From: Margaritispora aquatica
Lineage: Eukaryota; Ascomycota; Leotiomycetes; Helotiales; Discinellaceae
DNA length: 64,000 nucleotides
Assembly (NCBI GenBank): GCA_007644065.1
Contig: VJWN01000010.1
Location: 186,001 to 250,000, forward strand
Direction of reading: 5' to 3'
Position numbers and translations under genes: made by a program. Of this stretch, positions 35,471 through 48,179 are shown in pieces. The notes beneath the pieces are model-generated. The model searched no databases, had not been told where the DNA came from, and was given only the letters and a program-made list of their open reading frames with translations. Within the stretch, counting starts at the first letter, position 1, and each line of letters opens with the position of its first letter.

Positions 35471-35916
35471 TCACAATTTCGACTTTCCTGCGGCGGCACC
35501 ACGATCCTGATCCGTCGGCTGCGAATCTGCCTTCTCAGCCTTCAAGCTGACCGGATCCCCCAGCTGACTCGGGTTCTCCTCCAACTTCTGCATAGCTTTC
35601 TGTCTCAAGGTCTGTTTTCCCCCTTTGCTATCTTTGGTATCTCCATCATCCTTTGTGGGTGCTGGGGCTGTCTTTTTTAGGTGCTCTTTCGCTGATGAGG
35701 CGCGAGAGGAAGGGGAGGAAGAGGATGAAGCACCCCGGTCCGAGGAAGTGGGCTCGCTGTCTGCGGTTTCGGCTTTGAGTGAGATGGGGTCGCCGAGTTG
35801 GGAGGGATTGGTTTCTTGGGTCTTGAGGGCGGTCTCGCGGAGTGTTGGCTTCTTCTACTTTTGAGTTAGTGAGGGATCTCAGGAGCGAGGACGGGGAAAT
35901 TGACTTGAGGTGACAT
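35471..35916 (-). CDS. 131-aa protein built from two copies of one module
   Basis: Exon 1 is 12 nt (35916-35905, MSPQ). A 50-nt intron (CTAAC branch, TAG acceptor) joins KKPTLRETALKT. The protein is two near-identical modules: TLRETALKTQETNPSQLGDP then ISLKAETADSEPTSSDRGA, and TLRQKAMQKLEENPSQLGDP then VSLKAEKADSQPTDQDRGA. A Ser/Ala/Lys-rich linker joins them. It is hydrophilic, without Cys or membrane segments, and probably partly disordered. I do not know a function. NPSQLGDPxSLKAE as a conserved core argues for a real, selected protein. It is too short and too spliced to appear as one open frame. Confidence 0.75.
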
Positions 35917-35922
35917 TTTTGG

Positions 35923-35958
35923 TAGATAATTTGTGTGCCTTACTAACAAAATTATCTA
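35923..35958. promoter_or_regulatory. Inverted GATA-site pair next to a start codon
   Basis: TAGATAATTT and AAATTATCTA form a 10-bp inverted repeat with a 16-nt spacer, each arm containing AGATAA, the HGATAR core bound by fungal GATA factors. The pair begins 7 nt upstream of the ATG of the 131-aa protein, inside its likely 5' UTR or core promoter. Confidence 0.4.
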
Positions 35959-36470
35959 TCAAAGACAAAGGGAGAGAGAAAAAGGCTGGATGGGAAAGAT
36001 TAAGTTGCGAAGGAAGTCAACACAGAGACAGTGCTATCACCTTCAGGAGACATGGAATGAGGCGAGGGGTACATTTTCACAACGCTTGTGAAGGTAAACA
36101 TAAAGCTTGTGAAAGCTCAAGATCGATGACGCGCTCGAAACTCTTGAGAGATCGTCGAGACCGAGGCTCCAAATTAGCTTCCGCTACCTCCCTAAGCGAG
36201 TGCTAAATATTAAAGGGGCCCTGCTCGCTTATTGGTCAGGCTCCACGACCATGTCTCTGGAGTTCACTTCATTGCTCATTACTGTGGTGTACAAAAGCCC
36301 TCGCTGAAGTGAAAGAAGTTTTTTTATAGCAAAGTTAGGACCATTTCCTACATCTGTCTATCATACAAGCCTCCGTCTCTATCGAAAAATTCCAATCGAC
36401 CACCTCCACAACACATCTACCAGTTACTACTCATACTTCAAGCGCCAACCATCCTCATCGCCCACGAACC
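35959..36470. other. Intergenic region
   Basis: Holds promoter sequence for the 131-aa gene and the 3' end region of the tannase gene. No gene seen. Confidence 0.5.
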
Positions 36471-38056
36471 TCAAGCAAAACATCTATAGCTTGTCGCTAG
36501 GGTTGTGTCTCCAGAGCCATCATAAACTTGCTTCTGGGGATAAGGGCAGACAGTCCTATGATTAAGCGTCCCATTCCTCTCAAAAGTCACCGGCAACGTA
36601 TCTGGCGCCGTCCCATTCTCAACCCACGAGCGCAACGCATCAAAAGTCGTGGAAGCCCATCCTCCCTCGGAGAAGTAGCAGTGGCCCATCCCTGGGACTT
36701 CAAACATCCGATAGCTGTCATGCATGTTGGGGATCGCGGCTCTGACGGCGTCGAGATAGGCTCTTGTTCCTCCTGGTGTGATTACTGCGTCAGCCTGCGA
36801 AGTAGTTAGCGCTGTTTTATTGAACAGGAAGTGAATTTAGTCACCAGGCCATGGTAGCCGACGATCTTGCCGCCTCGTGCGAAGAAAGGATTCAAGTTCG
36901 TGCTGGCTGTTGCAAGATTGGCGTATTCCTCACGAGCGACTTGGAAAAGGCGATCATACTCAGCATGTGTCATGGTAGCGAGGTTATAATCTGGGTGTTT
37001 GTCAAGAAACAGTTGAATCCAGCTCGGAATAAGATAAAGAGGAACCCCAACGCATGTCCCATTATCCGAGCAAGACGTTGTAGCCAAATTTGCAGTGAGG
37101 TCTGAACCAACAGTCATTCCATACCAAAGGAATCTTCCGTTCGAATCTACTGCACCGGACCATGTCGCGTTGACGACCAAGGCAGCAGATTCAGAGATTG
37201 TCCTTGTTGAGTTGTCACAAGTAGTGCTGGTGCCAACCAAGGAGAAGGGATCGAAATTGCAAGAATATGGGTCTGCTATCAAACCATCCACCACTCCATC
37301 ATTGCCATCACAGGCTAAGATTGCTGCAGCTGTTATGGCGTCCATTTCACAATTGTGGGGAATGGTGTCCACAAGATTCAGCACTAATTGCGGCCAGAAC
37401 AGATTTGTCAACAGTTCGTTGAAGTACACCGCAGGCGCAGACGAAGCTATACCATCGTATGCATCGGGAAAGCGTTGAGCAAGAAGGAGACCCTGACGTC
37501 CGCCCTGAGAGCAGCCACTGAAGTAGGAATACTCTGGTCCCCTGCCATAGTAGCTGTTGATGACACTCTTTCCAATGATCGCTTGGTCATTCAACGAGAT
37601 GGTCGTCAAGTCGTGAAGAAGATAGCGATTGACATTTCCCTCGCTGACCTGCGCCCATGCCGACGGATCTTCAGCGTCCCCAAGTCCCGCATCTGTCGTC
37701 ACCGTCGCGTAGCCCTCTCCAACAGCTGCGGACATGGGAAGATACGCGATGTTGAAACGTCCAGCCTGCCACCCTCCACCGCCGACAGACTGCATTCTCC
37801 CATTCCAGTTGGTGGAGGGAAGCCACGACTCAACGATGATGGTGTCGTTCTGTCCGGGGTGCGTGTAGGTGACGGTGATATTGCAGAATTCGGCGTTGCG
37901 GACTGAGGTGGTGGGTTTGTTGACGTTGACTACTTCGGAGATTTCAGCTGAGAAGTTGGTAACTAGGGAAGCGGTAAGGTCGAGAATTTGTGCGCCGAAG
38001 ACAACGGGGTATGCAATTGCTTGTGGCGAGCACAAAAAGGAGGTATTGAGAGCCAT
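36471..38056 (-). CDS. Tannase / feruloyl esterase family enzyme
   Basis: Alpha/beta-hydrolase of the tannase family (CE1-unrelated, FaeB/TanA type), hydrolysing gallate or hydroxycinnamate esters of plant material. Exons 38056-36845 and 36794-36471 give 511 aa through a 50-nt intron that restores GYHGLADAVITPGG. Family marks: WLPSTNWNGR, VGGGGWQAG, TDAGLG, and GCSQGGRQG with Cys182-Ser183. The acid is Asp406 (ADAV) and the base His442-Cys443 (GMGHC), completing the CS-D-HC arrangement in which the two Cys form a disulfide next to the triad. DALRSWVENGTAPDTL and the VCPYPQKQVYDG end are typical. Odd: no hydrophobic signal peptide precedes LCSPQAIAYP. A signal exon may be missing from my model, or export is lost. 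Confidence 0.92.
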
Positions 38057-40389
38057 ATTTGGAGATGATGAGCTTGATTGACAGAGAAGTTGGGATGAAC
38101 TGTTTGAAGACTTTCGAACTGCAACTCACATGTTTATGTAGAATATTGAATACAGGATTCCCGGTAGTACCGGGTATGATACTTCAGTTCAAGAGCTGTA
38201 CTCTAGCGGTGCAGCATCATCATGGTATGTCTTTCGGCTTTCGAATTTGAACCTCATCGGCTTTGTAGTCTACGTCCTCTTGGTACAAGCTAATCTGTAT
38301 CCTTAAGCTTGATTATCAAATTTATATAATCAAACGCAGTTCCTCTAACTTTGATGCACGAATCTTAAAGTTAAAAATCGTCCAGGTTATGTGGTACGTC
38401 AAAAGAGGCTTCATATGACAGTGACCACTGTGACTCCCAAGGACTTGGACTCTACATAGCCGGCAGTTAAATCCGAAACTTTAAAAGATAGGATAACATA
38501 GGAAAGTTTTGATTTAAATGAGTTGGATATGGCATATTTGAAGGATATATTTAGTTGCCAAGCAATGCCGAAATGTCGTCGGGGATAAGAAGCGAGGTAC
38601 CCGTGAATTTTCGGATGTTTCGAAACGACAGCATTCTTGAGTGCCGAGAAGATTGATGAAGATATGAGGTGGTCAGACGAGGGGCAGAGTTGAGTGCTAA
38701 CTCTAAAATCCTCTGGCGTCTGTCTGTGGTTAATTTACCTCTGGCGAAAGGGTGACTGCTATGCTAATTCCCCAGCCTTCCGAAGACAATTAGAACTTCT
38801 CATGAAATAAATTTAACCTCCTTTCTCAACAAGACAGAAGAGCTAGAAATCTGCTAACTGGTTGGATTGCTACTCAAACCTATTCCTCATACAATCGGTT
38901 GACAGAGCGAGCGGAAAACATGAGCCAAAGCATTACTTAGATCAATCATCAATATGCTTTGCACAGGCACATTGCCTTGTAGGTGGAAATTTGACGTCGC
39001 TAGGTATCAATCACAGCTGGATCAGTTGTAAGGGGAGATAGGAGGCACCATAACTTCATTGATGAGTCTTGATTCAGATATGCTGCATCAACGGGTGAAG
39101 AAGTTGTGCAAATGAAGTCGCAGAGCCTTTACTCTTGCTTTAGTGATTCAGTTGGAATTTATACTTGATGGTGATGTTAGTATATGCCATCTTCCACCCG
39201 GAAAATGCCATTTGTCACCATATGCTTCATCTGGATAAGATATGACAGTAAGACGCAATCCTGCTGTCATCTTCACCACTCGTTCCATTTCGATTCACAA
39301 CAATAAAACCTCAACCAGACCGAGCTTTGATATATCAAAACCATATATTCCGTGACCAAAAAGCAAAAGAAACCACAAATGATTCTGCACCAAACATCAA
39401 GTCCATCACATACACTCTTCACGCCATAATCATCTTCTCCCTCTTGCTTCCACCAAATCGATGAATATTCGAATTGATCGGGTCTCAGTAGCTTATTTAT
39501 ACTTGATTCCCTCCACCAATTCACAAATTCGATGCCAAAATGAGATCACCCAACCTTGATCGTACAACTCTCAAGTCCGCCTAGTTTGAGCCGCTTATAA
39601 GTGCTTAACCTATCATGCGAGACAGACATAGATTCCATTGTGATGAATACGCAAGTGCATTTGCGAAGCTAGGTAAATCTCAGCGACGCATTACAGTACA
39701 GTAGTACATCGAGTATTGAAATCCTCGCAATAGATACGAATACGAGCCCCATGCACCTCACCGCACCGTACACTCTCCTCCTTCCTCCTCCACTCCCTAG
39801 CCTGCCTTTCTCAACACGCTTAAATCCCAAACCCGGACATGCTTAAGTCATTCCCGCCGAGCACCATATTAACCACACACAGCACTCTCAGAAGACACGC
39901 TTGCGGCGCTTGGCGCGAAGCTGAGAAGAAAGAAAGCGGATGGTACTAGAATCCTGCCCTGTCGCAACTACCCTGTGAAAGCATGCAGCGAACCCACGTG
40001 CCCCACTTGACACGGGGTGTCTGATTCTAAGCTGCTGGGCTGGTTTGTTTTTAGGAAATGCTTTTGAGATAAGGTGAGGTGGCTGGGAGATGGATTGATT
40101 AATTGATCTTGATGTTGCTGGAATTGGGATTGAAGGAATGGGATATAGGGAGAAAAGAAAGAAGGCAAGAAGAAAGCTGGACTGCTGGTAGCTGTGCCTG
40201 CAAAGAGGAACGTCTATGCACTCATCAAGTCGGCCTCAAAAGCAGACGGAGAGAAGCAACGAAAATGGGTATACTACTGGGTATACTTCAACGCTTGAAG
40301 GCCTTCAGAACACCGCCCTAGCTAGTATAGCATCTCTATCTAGAAGAACATGAACAGACAGGAACAGAAAGAGAGGACCATGTCAGGCT
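38057..40389. other. Long intergenic region
   Basis: 2.3 kb upstream of the tannase. No gene recognised on either strand. Contains scattered ACAGTACAGT words near 39690-39710. The right end includes the 3' flank of the WW-protein gene. Confidence 0.55.
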
Positions 40390-41506
40390 CTAATCAGAAC
40401 CATATGCCTCCTCCAACTCCTCTTGATACTCCTCTCTTGCCTCCTCAAGACTTTCCCTGTCGCTGCTGCTGATGCTGTCTCCATCTGCATCATGAGTTGG
40501 GACGGGTGCAACTTGTGGGTAGTAACCACCGCCTCCTCCACCGTGGTGCTCGTCATCGTCATCTGTTTTGGTCGTTAGGTCCATGAAAAATGTGTGGGTT
40601 CCATCCCAGAATTGATATCAGGAGGATCAGTGGGTAGGAGGATTAAGTAGAGAGTGTTAAGAAAGCAAAACATACCCATAGCATTGGCAATCACAGCACC
40701 TCCAATCGCACCAACAGCCAGACCACCCGCAACACCCATCATCATCTTCTTCTTATCGGCTTTCTCTTTCTCCTTAGGGTCAACATAACCACCACTACCA
40801 CCATGTCCACTATCACCGTGCCCACTAGCGCCATGGCTATCACCGTGTCCATATTGCGAGGCACCATAACCAGCAGCCGCACCAGCAGCTCCAAATCCAG
40901 CCGCAGTACCATATCCAGGTCCAGAATCGTGGCCGCGACTGGCATCACCACCCAGCGAAGCGGATGTGGGTACAGTCCAGATTACCTTGCTGGTTGAGAC
41001 CTCGAGATAGGCCCATCGCTGGCTGGAGGGATCCCAGAGGGGGGACCAGCCTTGTGGGACGGAAGGGGTAGGTGGGAGAGTAGCGCCTTGTGGTTGTGGT
41101 GGAGGGGCACCATATTGAGCTTGAGGAGGAGGAGCGCCGTATTGGGATTGAGGGGGAGGAGGTTGGTTGTATTGCTGTTGTGGTGGTGGTGCACCGTATT
41201 GGTTTGGAGGAGGTGCGCCGTATTGATTTGGTGGAGGGGCGTTGTATTGTTGGTTGTATTGGTTTGGTGGGGGTTGTTGGTATTGTCCGTATTGTTGCTG
41301 TTGGTATTGGGCTTGTTGACCGTAGTTTTGCTGCTCGTAACCTATTAAGATATGCGTGTTAATTACGTGTAGAAATGCTACAGATAGTGAGGAGGAGAAA
41401 ATTTACCACGATGGGCGTCAACTGGCTTTTCCGGCTTCTTCTCTTCCTTCTTGTCGTCTCCCATGAGACCTTCAAAGTCCTTGGTAAGCTTCTTGAAGAA
41501 CGACAT
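40390..41506 (-). CDS. WW-domain, Gln/Pro/Tyr-rich repeat protein with Gly-zipper-like helix
   Basis: Exons 41506-41407, 41341-40676 and 40562-40390 give 312 aa; introns are 65 and 113 nt. The order is: a charged N-terminus (MSFFKKLTKDFEGLMG), tandem APPPNQYG/APPPQ repeats (about 35-120), one WW domain at about 130-158 (Trp132 or Trp136, Trp155, Pro158), a Gly/His-rich stretch (GHGDSHGASGHGDSGHGG), then MMMGVAGGLAVGAIGGAVIANAM as a glycine-zipper hydrophobic helix. The tail is acidic with EEAREEYQEELEEAYGSD. The WW domain probably binds proline motifs, possibly its own repeats. Fungal stress proteins with PPPxxYG repeats plus a Gly-zipper are known in outline; the function here is unknown. 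Confidence 0.82.
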
Positions 41507-43476
41507 AGCTGGTCTTTGTGTGTTTGACGGATAAATTGATGATGAGAAAGAATGACTTCTTGTATTTGAAGAACGAAGATAGAGGTGAAGTCAAAAAGAT
41601 ATGAAAGGTGTTCGAGGAGACGCGACTTTATGCGGGGTCCCGAGCATGCAGAGGAAGATATCGCGCAAAGTCACAAGCGAAACGAACACAGAATCATATC
41701 GAACTGAGCCACGGAGCTGAAACGCATACAAGATTGTGAATCACTCTCCTACACCCACTCGTACCCATCCATCGCCAGCCGTGCATGGTGGTTTTCCTGA
41801 GGATCCGTAACCGCCAAGAGGACACAAAAGGAAAGTGTTGATGTTCAGCCACTTGGAGGGGCATGTTGTATCCATCTGCATGGAGGGGTTCATCCTCAGC
41901 CCTCTTTGCTCCACTTCAATCTATTCATGCATAACCCCTCGTTCAGACTGTGTTTGGCAAGTTGCGACTTCGACCTTCCGATTAGACAATTGAGTAGGCA
42001 TTGCAGCACGTTGATGCTATGAGACGACTTTGTTTGTCGTTTTCATGGCTCTGTGCATCTCGACGTATCAGCAATTGCAATGATCCGAAGCGACGAAAGC
42101 ACTTTCAATCTGAAATACAATAACAAATGAATGATGTTCATCCATGGGATAAACAATCATCGCAGGATTGAACCGTTCATTCTCCAGCCGTCTGCCACAC
42201 ATCAATATAACCATGCATGCGCCATATCCATCATCTGCATCTAAGCGCCACTCACTAAAGCAGCCACTTATATCGAAAACACAAGAATTGGCAAAAGGTA
42301 CAAGAATGGAGTGCATCGAAAAACATTGGTACAGCTATTAGTGCCGGAAAAATAGCAATGCTCGGATCGCCGAAGTATTCAAAAGCAATGGAAAGTCGGG
42401 AAATAGCAGTGCCATGTCTAAAATTGTGTTCTCGACCTCATAACAAAGTCGAAGGTTGGTGTGAGAGAAGACCAGAGATTTAGTATCTTATGCTCATTTA
42501 TAAAAGATGAGAACGAAAGAATGAAACAAATATAAAATATTTTGAAGCCGTCAAGAAAGGATGAAGCTAGGAAGACGGAGACGGGGGACGGGAGCGGGAG
42601 TTGCCAAGACATCTCGGCACAGATAGCCGGACGAACTCCCACGATTGGCCACCCATTCATTGCAGCTTAGTCACGAACCCAGCCACTCATGCCGCCACGG
42701 CTGCACGGCCACTTCAGCCAAGGATAAGCCACAGCAACACGTCACAGCCAAGACATTTTGAATGTGCAACCTGGCAAGGATGTTTGAATTGAATGTCCCC
42801 AAACATCCATCATCAATCGATCATTTCCATAGGTACGTACTGTACTGTACCAAGCATGCATGCACACACTTGTACACTTGCACACTCAACACATGATGAA
42901 TACCTAGAACAGGCAGAGATATACCAAGAAATCTATTATTACCTTACCTTACCTTCCAGTACAGTACAGTATTATATTCCCAGATTCACCATGGTCTGAT
43001 CCAAGAAATTCGATGGGTGATGGCGAAAAACATGGCGTACGCCTTGCCTTGAATTCGCTTTCCTCGCTAATTACCTAGCAAGGTAGGTAAACACTCTAAA
43101 CATCAAGAAACCAAAAACCATGGCATGACTAGTGGCCGCTGTTGCTGGTACCTGACAACTTCCCTGTCATTCCACTCATCATCCACTCAATTCCATCCAT
43201 CCAGTTTCCAGAGCATCGTCATCACGCCAGCCCATACTGGCAAAGCCATGGAAATTTCTGGGAAAACCAAGGTTTTGAGAAAAAAAGGCACCAGGAGTTG
43301 TACTAAGGTAAGGCGATGGAAAGAGGTATATAGAGATGGTTTTTGCTTGTCTAGACTTCTGATTCTTTATTCTACATCAACAATAACAACATCTACTTGT
43401 CTATTACCAATTACACAACTACACTACACTCACCACCAAACAAGAACCCCCCCCCCCCCCAAACACAAATCTCAAC
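41507..43476. other. Divergent intergenic region WW protein / PMP3
   Basis: 2 kb without a recognised gene. TACCT/AGGTA islands at 42900-42960 and 43072-43090, and GTACTGTACTGTAC words at 42835-42850. The right end carries the PMP3 promoter and leader, including a C14 tract. Confidence 0.6.
43447..43460. repeat. C14 homopolymer in the PMP3 leader
   Basis: Fourteen consecutive C end 16 nt before the PMP3 ATG, so they are almost certainly transcribed in the 5' UTR. Confidence 0.85.
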
Positions 43477-43782
43477 ATGCCTTTCACCGCTTCCGATATC
43501 TTCAAGGTATGCTACGACAATCTCATGAAGCGACTCAGTATTTGAGACTAACAATACATACAGATCATTCTTGCCGTCATCCTCCCTCCTCTCGGTGTAT
43601 TCCTCGAGCGTGGCTGCGGTTCCGATCTCCTCATCAACATCCTCCTCACAATTCTCGGGTACGTATCTCATCCCACCTCACTTAACCTCACCCCACCCAG
43701 ATCTCATAAGAACATCAACTAACAAACATACAGTTTCATCCCCGGTATCATTCACGCATTATACATCATTCTCAAGTACTGA
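43477..43782 (+). CDS. PMP3: Plasma membrane proteolipid 3 (Pmp3)
   Basis: Small UPF0057 two-helix protein that stabilises plasma-membrane potential and salt tolerance. Exons 43477-43506, 43564-43658 and 43734-43782 give 57 aa with donors GTATGC and GTACGT and CAG acceptors. The sequence reads MPFTASDIFK, then IILAVILPPLGVFLERGCG, DLLINILLTILGFIPGIIHA and LYIILKY, matching the family from end to end. PPLGV and the GFIPGIIHALY block are invariant features. The gene is too fragmented for a single open frame and would be missed without splicing. Confidence 0.96.
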
Positions 43783-46700
43783 GCGGGTCTCTCTCACGCC
43801 ACAATATGAGAGAGAGTAGTCATGCATCGACATGACTGGCGCATCTGAGAAGATGATGACTTTCTAGTCTGGGAATAAAGGTGTTATTTGCTTTTTTTCG
43901 AGTCAGCGTGGACGGGATGGGATTGTACATTGTATTGATGATGGAATTTATACCCAAGACGTCTGTTACTTTAAGTACCTAATTACGAGTTAATGGCAAT
44001 ATGAGATGAAAAATTACTTCTGAACTCATCTCAACATCCACATTCGTATCACGTGCAGTGTGCTCTGATTCGTTGGGAGCAGGGAAATCTTGGTTGACAT
44101 GCTAAGTTCGAGTCATGAGAAGTATTTAAACTTTCTCTTATCTCGTGGGATCACTTTTGGTGTCTACCTACGCGCACGCAAGACGAGATATGGAAGTATG
44201 CGTGAGTAGGTCTGGTATGAACTCATTTTCTCATTGTGCTAAATGTGTTGCACAACGTAGAGTTTGAGCTCTCTTGAGATGTTCCAAGGATGTTGCAGAT
44301 GCCGCCATTGCGGTCGCAATTACTGTCGCAAACTCAAATCTCTCGGTATGATTGCTGCTATCAATAATCTACCTAGTCCTCTATCGATGATAAGCTTTCG
44401 CAGTCATTCGCTATCGATCCATCACTTGCTGCCCCGCTACTACCCACTCCCTTACCCAAGAAATTTCACGCTTTATATACGAAAACATCGGGTTATTTTC
44501 CTCCATTGTGCTTCATTGCTTCTTTTTGGTCCTTCCTGAATGAGATGAGAAAGATCAGAACATTTGTAGTTCAAAAGTTATCGACTGTGAACGTGCTTGG
44601 GTAGTCTTCTGCGCCATCTTAAGGGACATTGCCTTCATTAATTTTGAATCCGATGGACGGTTATATATACTTGGTGACTGGTTTTTTGCACCTCAATGAC
44701 TCTACCTTGCGTGTAGGAAGGAGCTTGATAAGAAATCAATCTGATAGAAGTGAAGTGCTTTCAATGGAGAGTGTCACAATAAAATTAACGACGGCTTCGA
44801 TTTCGCTATCGAATTTTGAGGATGGGAAGATGTATATATATACGTCATATCATTCTCACCTTTACTAACTATACACCTAATGGGTTCCAGAACAAAGCTT
44901 GCATGGTGCGATTGACTTGAAATCTTACTGAATAGTTGAGTTTTGAGCGGGTGCTTGGCTGAACAGTTTCGATGGTGTATCTATAGCGTGCTATGATTGA
45001 CTCAAGAATCGTGTTTTTGAAAGACACCTTAAACTCGCCCTCTCTCTAAAGCTACTTATCTGTCACTTACTCCTTCCGCTGTCAGAACAAAAACCATCCA
45101 GTATCTCCCATCTCCCAGTCCCAGGAGATTCGGTTTCTGCCCATGCGAGACACACTCATTACCACCTACTTAACAACCAAACATATTCTTCTAACCCAAA
45201 AATTACAACTTCTGTGCTGTGTTCTTTAACCAGCATATCAGTCACACTACGTCTGCGATTTGTCTTGTCTCTCTTCATGAGTTTTTACCCCAGTCAAGTT
45301 TTTTCAAGCTCAGGATTTATACCTTGCTAGACTGATAAATCAAAAATTATACTCACCTCCTTACCGCCGGGTGGAGATTTGACAAGCTTTCAATTGGGGC
45401 TGAAAGGAAAGTTGAATTGATTATCTTCCTCCATGAATGATCTCTGAAAATAAAGAAAATATAACTGTACAAGTAGATCTTAAGTTCTCGGCATCCACTT
45501 TCAACCTAAACACCACAGGAACGATGAGGAACTGTTTGAGGGAATGAATCAGCGGACAAGTCACTGTGTTATTATTCATGACTTGTAATTATGAGTGACA
45601 CGGTCGATTCTTTATGAAACGATCCTTCGATTATCTTACGAAAGACAAGGATTTCTCTGTCATAGAATGCAATTGGAGTAGCAATTCGCTGTCAATTTGT
45701 TCTGTAGGCAGTTAATCTGGTGACGTTCGATGCCTGATCAAACTGAGCCCAGCTTATTCTTGTGGCTTCGTAGTGACATCAATATCATGTGGTGTTAATG
45801 AACCCACAGATCGATTCACGTTCATGCAGAGAAAGAGGACATCCTATCTCTCTAGCTCGATAATTATAGCTGCTGGGTATCAAATTCGCTGATCAGATGG
45901 CAAGACTTATTATCTCCTTATATATACCTTTAGTTCTTTAGAGCTGTGGGATACACAGTCTCGAAGTTTTGGAGCAAGTGGTGTGGAATGAATCACAAGA
46001 TGTACTTGTCACTTGAGAACTCAGCTCTACGGTCTAGCGTTATTCACACTAAAATCAGCTTAGATGCAGATATATAAATTCCTCTTAACCCACTTCTATT
46101 CTCGTCGTGCTCAACCCCCGAAAAACTATACTTCTACTCACAATATGGGGAGTAGTGCTTCATCTTGGTGCTGTTGTCAATGAAGCGAGGACAATGGATC
46201 TACACCTCACCTGGCCATGTCACTTCTCTCCAATCTACCCATTCCACAATCTTTGGAGAAAACGAGTATCTAGAATCTCACTGCCGTCTAACACTTCAAC
46301 TCTCCTCTCATTTACAAGCTAATTTCGAATCCGAGTGATCTTTCTTCCAAACCTACAAGTGTATGCTTCAGGGCTTTTTCTCATGCCATTTGCTAGTAAA
46401 TGCAGCTGTTTTTATATCCATTTAACAGAGGTAAAGTTTTCAAGAATCCACTCTTTTGCAAAGCTTTTGCAAGACTGAGATCCTATGCTCTATGTTCCAA
46501 ATTTCCTGGTTAGACTAACGCTATACATGTGTGAGGAAGGTGAAATGATGCACTTTATAGTCTGCTTGATTAAAGGTTAGATTTGAAAGCATGCGAAGAA
46601 GGAACATATAACGTTCTCTTGAGTTCAATCAGAAGATCTTCACCACAAGGACTTTCCAAACCCTCCTCGCAATGGAATGGGATTGGAATAACTCTACCTA

Positions 46701-48179
46701 CGTTGGAACATTTACATGGGCTTGCCTTGCAAAAACAAAGGCATGGCACGAGGCCTTTATCAAATGAGCTGAAACCTTGCTTTGAAGATATTGAGGTTCT
46801 CATGGCTTGCAAAAGCCACACTTCAAATGTTCAGATACCATGTATTGCAAAACATCAAACAGGAGCAGTTTAAACACGACGCTGAATATTTGTCTACAAG
46901 GCTTTGACCTCTGCTCGAGTATCTTCTCGATGCCAACTAATATTTTATTGTCGTCGCCCAGATTGTCACGGGCTCTCGCCTCTTCACTCGAAGAGGGCGA
47001 GGGTTCTTGTGTTTGTGTAAGAAAGAAAACCGATGTGAAACCCCTTGCCCAATGAAAGACTCGTTATAGTATTGCGACTATCAAGACATCCACGGGAGCT
47101 CAGTCTTGTATTGGCTAGATAATGTCTGATCTGCTTACTAGATTCTCACAGCTCACCCAGTGATGTTTTATCTTTCCCTTGAATCGAAGCCGTACAAAGC
47201 CATAAACGATCAGAGCTGAAAACTCAATTAATGTAGTTAGTCCATAATCGTTTTCAGTTTCGATCTGTACACTCAAATACGCAAGCGAAAAATTTAGAAA
47301 GCAGAAAGACAAGAGCCCAGAACACATGAGTATAAATAATTATCTCTACCCTGCCTGAGTTCCCTGTCTGAGTTGAACGCAAGCTTTAAGACATGCAAGC
47401 GAAGCAAAGAAATGTGAGCAATGCAGAGAATAGCTAAATCGATTTCCATAGTCTCCGGTCGAGGGGAATTGTATTCTGTTTGCAGGAAAGAGTAAACAAA
47501 GACGATAGGGTCTCGAATTTGATGTTTGAGTGACCTAGCTTACGTTTATCGAAAACCACTGTCATGTACCACGTACGCACTTGCTGTGAACCCCAATTTC
47601 ATCATCACCATTGGACTTTCTAGGGATCATCGTTTTTTCTCCTGCAAAACCACCTAACATCTGAACATAAAACAGTAAGCTTGTGTCACTTTTCTAGCTT
47701 TTCCAAGACGTTCTCTTCGAGAATGGAACAAAATTGGCGGATCCAGGAGCAATGGACATCAAGTCGCTCGATCAAGAACCTCCCCTTCGGAAGCCTAAAT
47801 TTATAAAACTAGTCGAGGTTTTATCCAAAAATGCTAGAAGCAACAAAAAGCTTGGACTTCTGAAATCATAGTGTTGTGTTGTCTGAAGCGCTACAAGAAG
47901 CATTATGAATTTAACACAGCTATTCGACACCAAACAAGGGTAGCGAGCATCACAACACTTCCATGTAGACTCCTAGCGCTTGCGAAAGAGATGAGGTGCG
48001 ATTGACTCTTTACTATCACTTGGATACTTGTTGGCTTGTTCTCAAATTCACATTGCAGGGGATTATCAAACAACATAAAGCGAACATCCCAATAAATTGA
48101 AGTTCTAGTCCTCTAATACAATACAAACACATCCCAAATCTACGTACCGGATCCATCTAACATGTAAGAATCAAAATTA
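43783..48179. other. Largest gene-free stretch of the window
   Basis: 4.4 kb in which I find no protein, tRNA or repeat family on either strand. Short open frames lack splice context and conserved motifs. Composition is moderately AT-rich. It may be promoter territory, long non-coding RNA or decayed sequence. Confidence 0.55.

Noticed and set aside
41052..41362. Val/Leu-rich frames on the plus strand over the WW-protein repeats
   Set aside because: They are the complement of Gln/Pro/Tyr repeats and would be low-complexity artefacts.
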